Shown here: piece after piece, positions 36,772 to 46,329 of the stretch
How the letters are laid out: every line of letters begins with the position of its first letter
Numbering within the stretch: the stretch's first letter is position 1
NCBI RefSeq assembly: GCF_013705725.1
Contig: NZ_CP055481.1
Span: forward strand, 4,216,001-4,280,000
Direction: 5' to 3'
DNA from: Klebsiella sp. RHBSTW-00484
GTDB lineage: Bacteria; Pseudomonadota; Gammaproteobacteria; Enterobacterales; Enterobacteriaceae
Length of the DNA stretch: 64,000 nt
The notes under the pieces: model-generated
Databases searched by the model: none
What the model was told of the DNA's origin: nothing
Seen by the model: only the letters and a program-made list of their open reading frames with translations
Program-made: the position numbers and the translations under genes

Positions 36772-36921
36772 TTAAAAAAACAAGGGGCGGGAAATCCTGC
36801 CCTCCCGATTGTTACTACAGCACGGACAGACTATACGGTGGCTGGTCGTTCCCCAGCCGCCGTGAATACCGCAACAAGCTGAGCAACAATCTTCGAGGGT
36901 AGCGCTGCTACCCTTTTTTTT
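36772..36921 (+). ncRNA. sroC: SroC small RNA (gltI-gltJ intercistronic)
   Basis: The gltI-gltJ gap has the SroC layout: a 5' GC hairpin (GGGGCGGG...CCCTCCC), a central hairpin GGTGGCTGG...CCAGCCGCC, and a terminal hairpin GGGTAGC-GCT-GCTACCC followed by eight Ts. In E. coli and Salmonella SroC is cut from the gltI mRNA and acts as a sponge for GcvB and MgrR. The 5' end is approximate. Confidence 0.8.
36897..36921 (+). terminator. SroC / gltI terminator-attenuator
   Basis: Seven-base-pair stem GGGTAGC/GCTACCC with TTTTTTTT tail just before the gltJ ribosome site. It makes the SroC 3' end and reduces gltJKL relative to gltI, which suits a transporter needing excess binding protein. Confidence 0.88.
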
Positions 36922-36934
36922 CCAGGAGTCATTT

Positions 36935-37675
36935 ATGTCAATAGACTGGAACTGGGGCATATTCCTGCAACAGGCCCCGTTCGGCAACACCACCTATTTA
37001 GGCTGGCTTTGGAGCGGTTTTCAGGTCACCGTCGCACTGTCGGTAACGGCCTGGATTATCGCCTTCTTCGTCGGTTCACTATTCGGTATTTTACGCACCG
37101 TTCCCAATCGCCTGTTATCAAGTATCGGTACCTGTTACGTTGAACTCTTCCGTAACGTCCCGCTTATTGTGCAATTCTTCACCTGGTATCTGGTGGTACC
37201 CGAACTACTGCCGGAAGACCTTGGCATGTGGTTTAAGTCCGAGCTGGATCCGAATATTCAGTTCTTTGTCTCTTCCATGTTGTGTCTAGGATTATTCACC
37301 GCCGCTCGCGTCTGTGAACAGGTCCGCTCCGGCATTCAGTCGCTGCCGCGTGGACAGAAAAACGCCGGGCTGGCGATGGGGCTGACGCTGCCGCAAACCT
37401 ACCGCTATGTTCTGCTGCCTAACGCCTACCGCGTTATCGTGCCACCAATGACTTCTGAAATGATGAACCTGGTGAAGAACTCGGCCATTGCCTCCACCAT
37501 CGGACTCGCCGATATGGCCGCGCAAGCGGGTAAGCTGCTGGATTACTCTGCTCATGCCTGGGAATCATTTACCGCGATCACCCTCGCCTACGTTTTCATC
37601 AACGCAATTATTATGCTGGTAATGTATGTGGTGGAACGTAAAGTTCGCCTGCCAGGCAATTTGGGGGGCAAATAA
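36935..37675 (+). CDS. gltJ: glutamate/aspartate ABC transporter permease GltJ
   Basis: 246 residues, HisM/GlnP-type amino-acid permease with about five to six membrane helices. Coupling-loop motif [22 protein letters not shown] (EAA loop) is present. Pairs with GltK in the membrane. CCAGGAG precedes the ATG. Overlaps gltK by one base. Confidence 0.97.
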   Translation: MSIDWNWGIFLQQAPFGNTTYLGWLWSGFQVTVALSVTAWIIAFFVGSLFGILRTVPNRLLSSIGTCYVELFRNVPLIVQFFTWYLVVPELLPEDLGMWFKSELDPNIQFFVSSMLCLGLFTAARVCEQVRSGIQSLPRGQKNAGLAMGLTLPQTYRYVLLPNAYRVIVPPMTSEMMNLVKNSAIASTIGLADMAAQAGKLLDYSAHAWESFTAITLAYVFINAIIMLVMYVVERKVRLPGNLGGK

Positions 37676-38349
37676 TGTACGATTTTGACTGGAGTTCCAT
37701 TGTTCCCTCCATGCCATACCTGTTGGCTGGCCTGGTTATCACGCTAAAAATCACCGTTATCGCGATTGTTATCGGGATTGTCTGGGGAACAATTCTGGCC
37801 GTTATGCGCCTGTCGAGCTTCCTCCCGCTAGCATGGTTTGCTAAAACCTATGTTAACGTTTTTCGCTCTATCCCGCTGGTAATGGTCCTGTTGTGGTTCT
37901 ATCTGATTGTTCCCGGGTTCCTGCAAAACGTGCTGGGCCTGTCGCCGAAAACCGACATTCGCCTGATTTCAGCGATGATTGCGTTCTCCATGTTTGAAGC
38001 GGCGTACTATTCGGAAATTATTCGTGCCGGTATTCAGAGTATCTCACGCGGCCAGTCCAGCGCTGCGCTGGCACTGGGGATGACTCACTGGCAATCCATG
38101 AAACTGATTATTTTGCCGCAAGCATTTCGCGCCATGGTGCCACTGCTGCTTACCCAAGGTATCGTCCTGTTTCAGGATACCTCACTGGTCTATGTCCTGA
38201 GTCTGGCAGACTTCTTCCGCACCGCCTCTACTATCGGCGAGCGCGACGGAACCCAGGTTGAAATGGTCCTGTTCGCAGGGGCCGTATATTTTGTTATTAG
38301 TCTCAGCGCATCGCTGTTGGTCAGCTGGTTGAAGAAAAGGACTGTGTAA
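37675..38349 (+). CDS. gltK: glutamate/aspartate ABC transporter permease GltK
   Basis: 224 residues, second permease subunit. EAA loop [22 protein letters not shown]. Start TAATG overlap with gltJ and the same overlap into gltL point to tight translational coupling of the JKL genes. Confidence 0.97.
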   Translation: MYDFDWSSIVPSMPYLLAGLVITLKITVIAIVIGIVWGTILAVMRLSSFLPLAWFAKTYVNVFRSIPLVMVLLWFYLIVPGFLQNVLGLSPKTDIRLISAMIAFSMFEAAYYSEIIRAGIQSISRGQSSAALALGMTHWQSMKLIILPQAFRAMVPLLLTQGIVLFQDTSLVYVLSLADFFRTASTIGERDGTQVEMVLFAGAVYFVISLSASLLVSWLKKRTV

Positions 38350-39074
38350 TGATTACCCTGAAAAACGTTTCAAAATGGTATGGTCACTTTCAGGTGCTGA
38401 CCGATTGCTCCACGGAAGTGAAAAAAGGCGAAGTTGTGGTCGTTTGCGGGCCATCGGGTTCGGGCAAATCAACGCTGATTAAAACCGTTAACGGTCTGGA
38501 ACCCATTCAACAAGGTGAAATCATCGTTGACGGAACCAGAGTTAATGATAAAAAAACCAATCTGGCCAAACTTCGCTCGCGCGTTGGGATGGTGTTCCAG
38601 CACTTTGAACTGTTCCCACATCTGTCAATTATCGAAAATCTGACGCTGGCTCAGGTCAAGGTGCTTAATCGCGATAAAGCCGCTTCCCGCGCCAAAGGGT
38701 TAAAATTACTGGAGCGTGTAGGTCTCTCAGCTCATGCAGATAAATTTCCAGCCCAGCTTTCCGGCGGCCAGCAGCAGCGTGTGGCGATCGCCCGGGCGCT
38801 ATGTATGGACCCTATTGCAATGCTGTTTGACGAACCCACTTCTGCGCTTGACCCGGAGATGATTAACGAAGTACTGGACGTCATGGTTGAACTGGCTAAT
38901 GAAGGAATGACCATGATGGTGGTGACTCACGAGATGGGATTTGCCCGTAAAGTGGCCAACAGGGTGATCTTTATGGATGAAGGGAAAATTGTCGAAGATG
39001 CTGATAAAGAAGCCTTCTTCGCTAATCCTCAATCCGAACGAGCTAAAGATTTCCTCGCGAAAATTCTGCATTAA
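38349..39074 (+). CDS. gltL: glutamate/aspartate ABC transporter ATPase GltL
   Basis: 241 residues. Walker [10 protein letters not shown] (about 33-41), signature LSGGQQQR, Walker [12 protein letters not shown], switch His in VVTHEMGFA. Powers GltIJK import. Last gene of the operon. Confidence 0.98.
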   Translation: MITLKNVSKWYGHFQVLTDCSTEVKKGEVVVVCGPSGSGKSTLIKTVNGLEPIQQGEIIVDGTRVNDKKTNLAKLRSRVGMVFQHFELFPHLSIIENLTLAQVKVLNRDKAASRAKGLKLLERVGLSAHADKFPAQLSGGQQQRVAIARALCMDPIAMLFDEPTSALDPEMINEVLDVMVELANEGMTMMVVTHEMGFARKVANRVIFMDEGKIVEDADKEAFFANPQSERAKDFLAKILH

Positions 39075-39080
39075 ATTTCA

Positions 39081-39103
39081 GGCGTGTACGTAAAGTACAC
39101 GCC
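39081..39103 (+). terminator. gltL 3' hairpin
   Basis: GGCGTGTAC, loop GTAAA, GTACACGCC; nine-pair stem followed by CTCTCCCC, not a T-run, so possibly a stabilising or rho-assisted end. Confidence 0.55.
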
Positions 39104-39440
39104 CTCTCCCCCAGTCATATTCAATATGATTGAATATTAAAGTCAAAATAACCACATTCTATATATCAAATCTCATCTGCAATAATTCACAAACTGAAAT
39201 AACCAATTCAAATAAAATTCAGGTTTTGCATCGTAGCCTGAATAACCTCGTGTAGCTAACATAGCGCAACTTTTTACAAAGACGCTGAGTATGTCGTTAA
39301 GTGATTTATTTTGGTGTTTTATAAAAAATAAAATTTTTAAAGAGTGAGCACCCAATTCGCCTTACTGACAAAATAGCTCCCGAGTCTGAGATAGACAAAA
39401 CGGGGTATACTTACCAAATGAAACAAATGGACATTGCTTC
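39104..39440. other. AT-rich intergenic region before tpsB
   Basis: About 340 bases, clearly more AT-rich than the flanking backbone. Contains the small palindrome TATTCAAT-ATG-ATTGAATA at 39119-39137 and a possible -10 TATACT near 39405. No gene, tRNA or att-like repeat recognised. Probably the left border of the acquired two-partner locus. Confidence 0.45.
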
Positions 39441-41114
39441 ATGGAAAAAAACCAAAAAAGACTACTCAACGCTATTTTGATTTATCTATTTCTGTCTGCA
39501 TCCACCTTCGCGAATGTATCCACCAGCCATACCAACCAGACTGAGCAGGATAAAGCACGCCAAAGCGCATTAAAACCTGAGCAACAAGAATATCAGTCAT
39601 CACGATCTGGTTCCTATAAACATAAATTAGTCTTTCCATCTGAAACAACGTGCCAATATATCAATAAGGTTGACATCATTTCCGAGGATGAAAAACTAAC
39701 CCAGCGTCTATTAGGTGGCATTGCTATCCAGGCGGAACACCAATGCCTGGGCATTGCAGGTATACGCATACTCACTGCAACCTTACAAAACGAATTAATT
39801 ACTCAGGGTTATATCACTTCGCTTATTGATGTTCCTTCACAATCTCTGAATAGCGGTATCCTAAAAATTACGCTCACCTATGGTCACATTGGTAACATCA
39901 CATGGTCTGCGGACAATAAAGCAGCAACCAGCCTATGGAACTCTATGCCCTCTGCCAGCGGAGACATACTAAAGCTGACCGCTCTAGAACAAGGAATGGC
40001 TAACCTGCAGCGTACCCCAGGTTCATCAGCTCGAATGAAAATTGTTCCCGGACAAAAAAACGCTGAGAGTGATATTCAACTCGCGCGTAATTTGACAAAG
40101 AAATGGCAAGTCGGCGCCTGGCTGGATGACGCCGGAAGTCGCGCCAGCGGACGTTATCAGGGTGGTGGTGCACTTTATCTTTATGATTTAACCCCCCTGA
40201 ATGACATTTTGTACTTCTCAGCCGGCGGTGACGTTGAATTCAATCAACATGATGATGGTAACCAGAATAGCAGCCTTTATTACTCCATCCCCTTCGGCTA
40301 CTGGTCATTAAGTCTCTACGGCTCACAGAGTGAATATCTTCAACAGTTTAAGGGTAACTACTCGGTTACTGAATATAAAAGTAAAAACCGTTATGCCAGT
40401 GCAACGCTGTCGCGCCTGCTTTCACATACTCGGCAACAGAAAACAACGCTGGATGCCCGCATAGCAAAGAGCACATCGCACTACTATTTTGGCGGTAGTG
40501 AACTCAACGTAATGCGCAAGCAAAATCCGGTTTGGGAGCTAACCTTACGCCAGCAGCGTTACTTTGATAAAAAGATCGTCGATGCCAGCCTGGGCGTACA
40601 GCGTAGTTTGCCCTGGCTAAGTTCCACGCCCACTCCGGAGGAAAAAGCCGGGCTCTATAGCAAACTTTCACGCGTGGTCCATATGGATATCCAGGCCTTT
40701 ATGAAATTTGACCTGACAGGCGATCGATTCAGCTACGCTCCGCATATCAGTGCCCAATTTAGTCCTGACATATTATCTACCGATAATAAATTCAATATTG
40801 GTAACCGTTGGACTGTACGTGGTTTCGATGGCGAGAATACCCTTTCTGGTAACCAGGGTTGGTACTGGAGCAACGATTTTATTTGGGACACTCCCCTCCC
40901 CGGCCAGCAGTTTTATTTAGGCCTGGATATTGGCCATATTATCGGCGAGGAACAATACAAAAAAGGGAAAGTCATATCAGGTGCAGTAAGCGGGCTCCGT
41001 GGAGAATTATTATCCACTCAGTATGATTTTTTCATTAGCACGCCGCTCATCAAACCCGATAGCTTTCATACCGATCCGTTTAATCTCGGCTTTTCATTAA
41101 AATGGAGATATTAG
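39441..41114 (+). CDS. two-partner secretion transporter TpsB (ShlB/FhaC family)
   Basis: 557 residues. Signal peptide (LLNAILIYLFLSASTFA). Polar linker with a probable plug helix. POTRA domains (about 70-220, with ITQGYITSLIDVPSQSLNSGILKITL typical of POTRA_2). Beta-barrel (about 230-557) with the conserved L6 tip WTVRGFDGEN and a terminal aromatic residue (LKWRY). It would export the adjacent TpsA across the outer membrane. 69 bases upstream of tpsA. Base composition is AT-richer than the neighbours, and the pair stands where E. coli has rihA, suggesting horizontal gain. Confidence 0.9.
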   Translation: MEKNQKRLLNAILIYLFLSASTFANVSTSHTNQTEQDKARQSALKPEQQEYQSSRSGSYKHKLVFPSETTCQYINKVDIISEDEKLTQRLLGGIAIQAEHQCLGIAGIRILTATLQNELITQGYITSLIDVPSQSLNSGILKITLTYGHIGNITWSADNKAATSLWNSMPSASGDILKLTALEQGMANLQRTPGSSARMKIVPGQKNAESDIQLARNLTKKWQVGAWLDDAGSRASGRYQGGGALYLYDLTPLNDILYFSAGGDVEFNQHDDGNQNSSLYYSIPFGYWSLSLYGSQSEYLQQFKGNYSVTEYKSKNRYASATLSRLLSHTRQQKTTLDARIAKSTSHYYFGGSELNVMRKQNPVWELTLRQQRYFDKKIVDASLGVQRSLPWLSSTPTPEEKAGLYSKLSRVVHMDIQAFMKFDLTGDRFSYAPHISAQFSPDILSTDNKFNIGNRWTVRGFDGENTLSGNQGWYWSNDFIWDTPLPGQQFYLGLDIGHIIGEEQYKKGKVISGAVSGLRGELLSTQYDFFISTPLIKPDSFHTDPFNLGFSLKWRY

Positions 41115-41183
41115 CACTGTTATTTATTTAAACCCATTGATAGTTAATTTCCTCATCCAATAATATTAAAAGGTATAAACTTA

Positions 41184-42971
41184 ATGTTTAAATTCAAATT
41201 TTCTTACGTCATGCTGGCGGCAGCGCTTAGCTCAAGCTTTGTTTACGCCGACCCAACTACCTATACCCACTCTTCTGGCACTAAAGTCATTGATATTGAA
41301 AAACCCAATGCGGCCGGTGTCTCACATAACATGTATCGTGATTTTAATGTTGACAGCAAGGGCCTCATTCTCAACAACAGCGCTAACGATCTTAATCACG
41401 ATTCGCTGGGTAACATTGCAAAGAACAACAATCTGACTGATGGTAACGCCTCCGTTATTCTTAATGAAGTTATCTCAAACAAATCCAGCGCATTGAACGG
41501 TTTTATTGAGGTTGCCGGGCAGAAAGCTGACGTCATCATCGCTAACCCAAACGGCATTAGCTGTTCAGGCTGTAGCTTTATCAACACCAATAAAGCGGTA
41601 CTCACTACCGGCAAGGTTAATCTAAACGACAGTGGAGAAATCAGCAGTTATACCGTCACCGGAGGTGAGTTGACCATTGGGCAAAACGGAATGGATGCCA
41701 CGAATAGTTATGCTGTTCTGCTCGCAGACGCTATAGCGATTAACGGCACAATTAATGCAAAAAACGCCATAGTCGGTGGTGGAAATTTTACATTTGATAA
41801 TAGTACTGGCGCAATGACCTCTGCCGGGAAATCCGCCACGGTAATGCAAACATTGTTCCCTGAATACAGCGTCGACATCAGCAATCTCGGCGGTATCAAG
41901 GCGAACAGTATTAGTATGATAGGAAACAACTTAGGTTTCGGCGTGCGTAACAAAGGGGCAATCGTAGCGAACAGTAGCCTGGCAATGACCAGCAACGGTT
42001 TGCTAACCAACGAAGGTTCCATCACCAGTAATGGTATGATTACTCAAATTGCCTCTGCTGGTAATCTAAAAAATACGGGGAATATATCCACAAAAAATAT
42101 GACGTTGTTGAATAGCTTGAGTTCGTTAACCAACGAAGGAGCTATTTCCAGTACTAAACAGTTGTTGGTCAGCGCATCGGGAAACATTGAAAATGCTGGA
42201 ACGATCAAAAGCGAGACAACGCTAAACGTTACCACCGCCGGTAACCTGAAAACAACTTACGGTTCCAATTTGCTCTCCGACAACCAGTTGGTCGTAACCG
42301 CTCTTGGCAACATTGATAATGGCGGTTCCACTCGAGGAAAAAATACAATGATGACCTTCGGTGGCAACTCTCTTAAAGTAACTGGAAATATTTATGGTTA
42401 TGACACCCTGCTCGTTCAGGCTATGAAAAGTAACGAGATGACCTCTGGAGAAATCACCAACTCAGGTACTATGTCAGGAAAAAATGTAACAATTCAGACA
42501 AAAGGTACTCTGGCGATAAATGCAGGTCACCTACTTGCCTCTGAGTCGTTAACTACCAATAGCTACTGGTTAAATAACGCCAAAGGTAATATTCGCGGTA
42601 ATGACGCAACGATAAACTTAAATAACACGGTAACCAATAATACCGGTCATATCATTGGCGACACACTAAATATAACAACGAAACTGGATCTGCTTAATGA
42701 AGGTCTTATTCAATCTATGGGGGATTTGAATATTAACACTCAGGGTCGCGGTAATATCATCAACCGTAGCGTGATCTCAGCTGCTGGAACCATGACCCTG
42801 GATGCCACTAGGGTCATAAACGGTGGCTATAGCTGCGGTTGGTTCTATCTGAATACTTGTGGAAAAGGTACGCTAAGAGCTAATAAACTGATTCTGAACT
42901 CCACCCATCAATATGCCAACAATATGGGCGGAAATCAGTACTTCAAAGTAACCGAAGTCAACACCAAGTAA
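41184..42971 (+). CDS. short two-partner secretion exoprotein TpsA (haemagglutinin N-domain)
   Basis: 595 residues. Signal peptide (MLAAALSSSFVYA). N-terminal TPS domain with MYRDFNVDSKGLILNN (51-65) and the NPNGI motif (121-125) followed by C127-SG-C130, the CxxC form seen in ShlA/HpmA-type TPS domains. Residues about 230-540 are about 20-residue repeats rich in N, T, G and S (LTNEGSITS, LKNTGNIST, IENAGTIKS) that would form a right-handed beta-helix. The end carries a second Cys pair (C551, C559) and stops at VNTK. There is no toxin C-terminus or immunity gene. AAAGG lies upstream of the ATG. Far shorter than classic FhaB/ShlA; adhesin or surface role is inference. Confidence 0.88.
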   Translation: MFKFKFSYVMLAAALSSSFVYADPTTYTHSSGTKVIDIEKPNAAGVSHNMYRDFNVDSKGLILNNSANDLNHDSLGNIAKNNNLTDGNASVILNEVISNKSSALNGFIEVAGQKADVIIANPNGISCSGCSFINTNKAVLTTGKVNLNDSGEISSYTVTGGELTIGQNGMDATNSYAVLLADAIAINGTINAKNAIVGGGNFTFDNSTGAMTSAGKSATVMQTLFPEYSVDISNLGGIKANSISMIGNNLGFGVRNKGAIVANSSLAMTSNGLLTNEGSITSNGMITQIASAGNLKNTGNISTKNMTLLNSLSSLTNEGAISSTKQLLVSASGNIENAGTIKSETTLNVTTAGNLKTTYGSNLLSDNQLVVTALGNIDNGGSTRGKNTMMTFGGNSLKVTGNIYGYDTLLVQAMKSNEMTSGEITNSGTMSGKNVTIQTKGTLAINAGHLLASESLTTNSYWLNNAKGNIRGNDATINLNNTVTNNTGHIIGDTLNITTKLDLLNEGLIQSMGDLNINTQGRGNIINRSVISAAGTMTLDATRVINGGYSCGWFYLNTCGKGTLRANKLILNSTHQYANNMGGNQYFKVTEVNTK

Positions 42972-42992
42972 TACGATTCATTAACTATATCT

Positions 42993-43019
42993 GCTGGCGT
43001 TTATCACGCCAGCATTTTT
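42993..43019 (+). terminator. tpsA terminator
   Basis: GCTGGCG, loop TTTATCA, CGCCAGC then ATTTTTA: a good rho-independent terminator closing the tpsBA unit before hscC. Confidence 0.88.
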
Positions 43020-43151
43020 ACCTATTCAACCGTATGTGCCGAAAATGACTATCTCCGTAGAGGAGATCCCACTCTGAACCTCTTAATTTGACTAAGATCA
43101 CGATATACAAACACAGCTACCTTATCCTGCTACTTCTTTTCTTCTACATCG

Positions 43152-44846
43152 ATGAACGCAATGGATAATGCTAACCTTGCTATTGGTATCGATCTCGGTA
43201 CCACCAATAGTTTAATCGCCGTCTGGCAAAATGGTGCCGCACAGCTCATCCCAAATAAATTTGGTCAATACTTAACACCATCCGTAATTAGTCTTGATGA
43301 TAACAATCAGATTCTGGTGGGAAAACCGGCAGTTTCACGTAGAACTTCTCACCCCGATAAAACAGCAGCATTATTTAAGCGGGCAATGGGTAGTAATACG
43401 AACTGGCAGCTCGGTGATGAGTCCTTTTCCGCACCAGAATTATCTTCGTTGGTATTGCGCTCATTAAAAGAGGACGCAGAAGAGTATCTACAGCAACCGA
43501 TCTATGATGTCGTCATCTCTGTCCCCGCTTACTTTAGTGATGAGCAGCGCAAACATACGCGCCTGGCGGCTGAACTGGCGGGCCTGAACGCAGTTAGATT
43601 GATAAACGAACCGACCGCCGCAGCTATAGCCTACGGGCTACATACTCGCCAGAATACGCGTTCACTCATTTTCGACCTCGGCGGCGGCACCTTTGACGTC
43701 ACCGTACTGGAATACGCTTTTCCTGTGATTGAGGTCCGTGCTTCTGCGGGTGATAACTATCTTGGCGGGGAAGACTTTACTCGATTGTTGCTGGAGGATG
43801 CACTCAAACGCTGGCAACTCGATCCGCTAGAAATCAGCCGTAACGCACGCTCTGCACTCTATAACGAGCTTGAAAGTACCAAGTGCAGTGGACTATTCCC
43901 GCTCAGTTGTACATGGCAACATCAGGAACGTTTGCTGGAAATCAGCTGGCACGAAGAGGAGCTGGAGACGCTATGGCTACCGCTGCTCAACCGCCTGCGC
44001 GCCCCTATTGAACAAGCGCTTAGAGACTCACTGCTGACGCCAGAACAAATCGACAGCCTGGTGCTGGTTGGTGGAGCGTCCCAGCACGCGCTAGTGCAAC
44101 GCATCGCCGTGCGCCTGTTCGGTAAAATGCCGTATAAAAACTTCGATCCCAGCACGATTGTCGCCCTCGGCGCAGCCACGCAGGCAGCCTGTCGTCTGCG
44201 CCACGAAGATATTGACGAGGTAATCCTGACCGATGTTTGCCCCTATACCCTGGGCGTTGAGGTGTGTTCAAACGGCACTGACGGGGTGTTCTCGCCGATT
44301 ATTGAGCGAAACACCACCGTGCCAGTATCAAAGGTCGAAACCTATTACACCCAACATCCGGAACAGAAATATATTGAAGTCAGCATCTACCAGGGCGAAA
44401 GCCATAAGGTGAAAAATAATATTCTGGTTGATGAGTTGTCTATTGAGCTGACTAAAACAGGGGGCATTCAGGCACTGGATATCCGCTTTAGCTACGATAT
44501 CAATGGTCTTCTGGAAGTAGACGTTATTTTCCCCGATTCTGGTCAACGGGTATCAAAAGTCATTAACCGTAGCCCTCTACAGCTCAGTCAGGAGCAAATT
44601 GACACCAGTCGTGAACGCCTGGAAGCGTTAAAAATTTGCCCCAGAGACCTCTTGATCAATCGGACATTTAAAGCCCAGTTGGAAGAAAAATGGTCCAGAG
44701 CATTGAGCGACGAGCGGCAACGTATCGGCCATATCATCACCGAATTTGAAATCGCACTGCGGGAAAACGACGCGCAGGCCGCCGAGAATATTCGCCGGAA
44801 AACCTGTGCGGAGCTGGGTATCGTGCAACACCTCGATGTCCCCTGA
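43152..44846 (+). CDS. hscC: Hsp70-family chaperone HscC
   Basis: 564 residues, shorter than DnaK because the C-terminal lid is reduced. ATPase domain motifs IGIDLGTTNS, VISVPAYFSDEQR, LINEPTAAAIAYG, DLGGGTFDV and LVGGASQ. It lacks the EEVD-like tail. In E. coli HscC works with its own J-protein DjlC and affects sigma-70 activity. Either ATG (43152 or 43161) is possible; neither has a clear ribosome site. Convergent with djlC. Confidence 0.95.
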   Translation: MNAMDNANLAIGIDLGTTNSLIAVWQNGAAQLIPNKFGQYLTPSVISLDDNNQILVGKPAVSRRTSHPDKTAALFKRAMGSNTNWQLGDESFSAPELSSLVLRSLKEDAEEYLQQPIYDVVISVPAYFSDEQRKHTRLAAELAGLNAVRLINEPTAAAIAYGLHTRQNTRSLIFDLGGGTFDVTVLEYAFPVIEVRASAGDNYLGGEDFTRLLLEDALKRWQLDPLEISRNARSALYNELESTKCSGLFPLSCTWQHQERLLEISWHEEELETLWLPLLNRLRAPIEQALRDSLLTPEQIDSLVLVGGASQHALVQRIAVRLFGKMPYKNFDPSTIVALGAATQAACRLRHEDIDEVILTDVCPYTLGVEVCSNGTDGVFSPIIERNTTVPVSKVETYYTQHPEQKYIEVSIYQGESHKVKNNILVDELSIELTKTGGIQALDIRFSYDINGLLEVDVIFPDSGQRVSKVINRSPLQLSQEQIDTSRERLEALKICPRDLLINRTFKAQLEEKWSRALSDERQRIGHIITEFEIALRENDAQAAENIRRKTCAELGIVQHLDVP

Positions 44847-44870
44847 TTTAAGGCGTCTTATCTATATTAT

Positions 44871-44890
44871 GCTGGAGCACACGCTCCAGC
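44871..44890. terminator. bidirectional hairpin between hscC and djlC
   Basis: GCTGGAGC, loop ACAC, GCTCCAGC in the 55-base convergent gap. Symmetric, modest T content on both sides. Confidence 0.6.
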
Positions 44891-44901
44891 AGATTTATAG
44901 A

Positions 44902-46329
44902 TCAGCCAAAAAGGTGCAAAATCCGACTCAGTGCCCCAGCGACCAGAAAAATGTAGAAAATCACTTTAATAACGCTGAATACATTGAACGGTTTCGCATT
45001 ACTGCTGGCACTATCCAACTCATCATTGCCCTCCGCGTCAGCCTCATCAGAGGATGATATTTCTGCGCCCGATGGCATCAGGGCACCAATAATCAGCGCC
45101 TCAAAGGGACAAAGATCGTTCGCCATCTGTCTTTCAACCAACGGAAGGTAGTGCTTTGTTGCCAGCGTTTTCTGACGAACTAATAACTCAGCGACCTGGT
45201 ACAGTGGCCAACGCGGATGCGAACAGTACTGTTTATCAATCTCCGGGAATTTATTTTGCAAAACACGCGTCACAAAACAACGGCTCAATGGCGATAATAT
45301 CCCGCTATGCAGGGCTTCAGCCCACAGTAAACGCGTGCGGGCGCTGGTGCCGTGGAAGTAAGCCAACTCTTCACCCTCGCTATCCCGCTGCTCATGCCTT
45401 TCAACTGCCAGGACCACCAGCGGATAGTCGTCAGGGCGATTCTGGCGGCACCATTGCAGCAGCAGATTATCCATCTGCGTAGACGGCTCCTGTTTCCACA
45501 GGGCGCAAAGCCCAGGCAGCAGGCTGTCGCCTTCACCACAATAAACACGCTGAGCATATTCATAATATTGTGGACTAGTATTGTCCGGTTCATCCTCTCT
45601 CCACGCTTTTGCGACGGGAATCAGCTCCGGGATCCCCCATTGCAGCGAGCTGTACCAACGCAGCAAACGTCGCTGAAAATTAAGATCATCCGGTACAATC
45701 GTTACACCATGCTGATTGATAAAGTGGGAAAAAAACGAGGGATGATTGAAAAAAGATCCTTCCAGAGCAGCATAAAATGCGATGGTCTGATTTTGCACTT
45801 CAGCCGGTAGTGCCAATAGCCGCGAATAATCAAATAGATCGCCACGACGAAGGCTATGCAGAAAGTTATCCAGCGTTTCGTTATCAATCTCTTCGCCGCC
45901 GTCCTGACGCTCCCAGCCTAACCGCTCCGCCAGTAATCGTAGACAGGTATAAGAAACCGGCCAGGCTTCTTGTGCAATCGCGTACAGCGACCAGCGCAGT
46001 CTCTCCACTTGCTTAATAGAAAGCATATTGATCTGCTGGATAAAACGCTGCCAGGCTGCGGGTTGAAAGCGGCGTTCATCGCAGGCCAGCAAATCATGAA
46101 ACGCCGCCAGCATATCGTTGACTTGCTGCGTATTCGCATCCAGCGCCACCACTGGCGCTGCGGGTTTTTTAGCTTCCTGCAAAGCGCTTTCATAAGCCTG
46201 ACGCAGCGCTTTAAACCCCTGAGGATCGCTTTCCGGGTGAAACGACGGTAGCAGCGCCAGGTAGGCCTGACGAATAGCATCTGCATCGTTGGTATACTCG
46301 ATACCAAGAACTTCCCAACATGTTTTCAT
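44902..46329 (-). CDS. djlC: membrane-anchored J-domain protein DjlC (HPE variant)
   Basis: 475 residues. N-terminal J-domain (about 1-50: CWEVLGI, AIRQAYLALLPSF), in which the canonical HPD tripeptide reads HPE (His31-Pro32-Glu33). The long middle region has no recognised motif. A C-terminal membrane anchor (about 448-470, FSVIKVIFYIFLVAGAL) makes it a tail-anchored inner-membrane co-chaperone for HscC. Start overlaps the ybeU stop by four bases (ATGA), so the two are coupled. Confidence 0.9.
   Translation of the reverse strand: MKTCWEVLGIEYTNDADAIRQAYLALLPSFHPESDPQGFKALRQAYESALQEAKKPAAPVVALDANTQQVNDMLAAFHDLLACDERRFQPAAWQRFIQQINMLSIKQVERLRWSLYAIAQEAWPVSYTCLRLLAERLGWERQDGGEEIDNETLDNFLHSLRRGDLFDYSRLLALPAEVQNQTIAFYAALEGSFFNHPSFFSHFINQHGVTIVPDDLNFQRRLLRWYSSLQWGIPELIPVAKAWREDEPDNTSPQYYEYAQRVYCGEGDSLLPGLCALWKQEPSTQMDNLLLQWCRQNRPDDYPLVVLAVERHEQRDSEGEELAYFHGTSARTRLLWAEALHSGILSPLSRCFVTRVLQNKFPEIDKQYCSHPRWPLYQVAELLVRQKTLATKHYLPLVERQMANDLCPFEALIIGALMPSGAEISSSDEADAEGNDELDSASSNAKPFNVFSVIKVIFYIFLVAGALSRILHLFG

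Noticed and set aside
41184-42971. TpsA as a contact-dependent inhibition (CdiA) toxin
   Set aside because: Far too short, no VENN-like motif or C-terminal toxin module, and no small immunity gene follows before the terminator and hscC.
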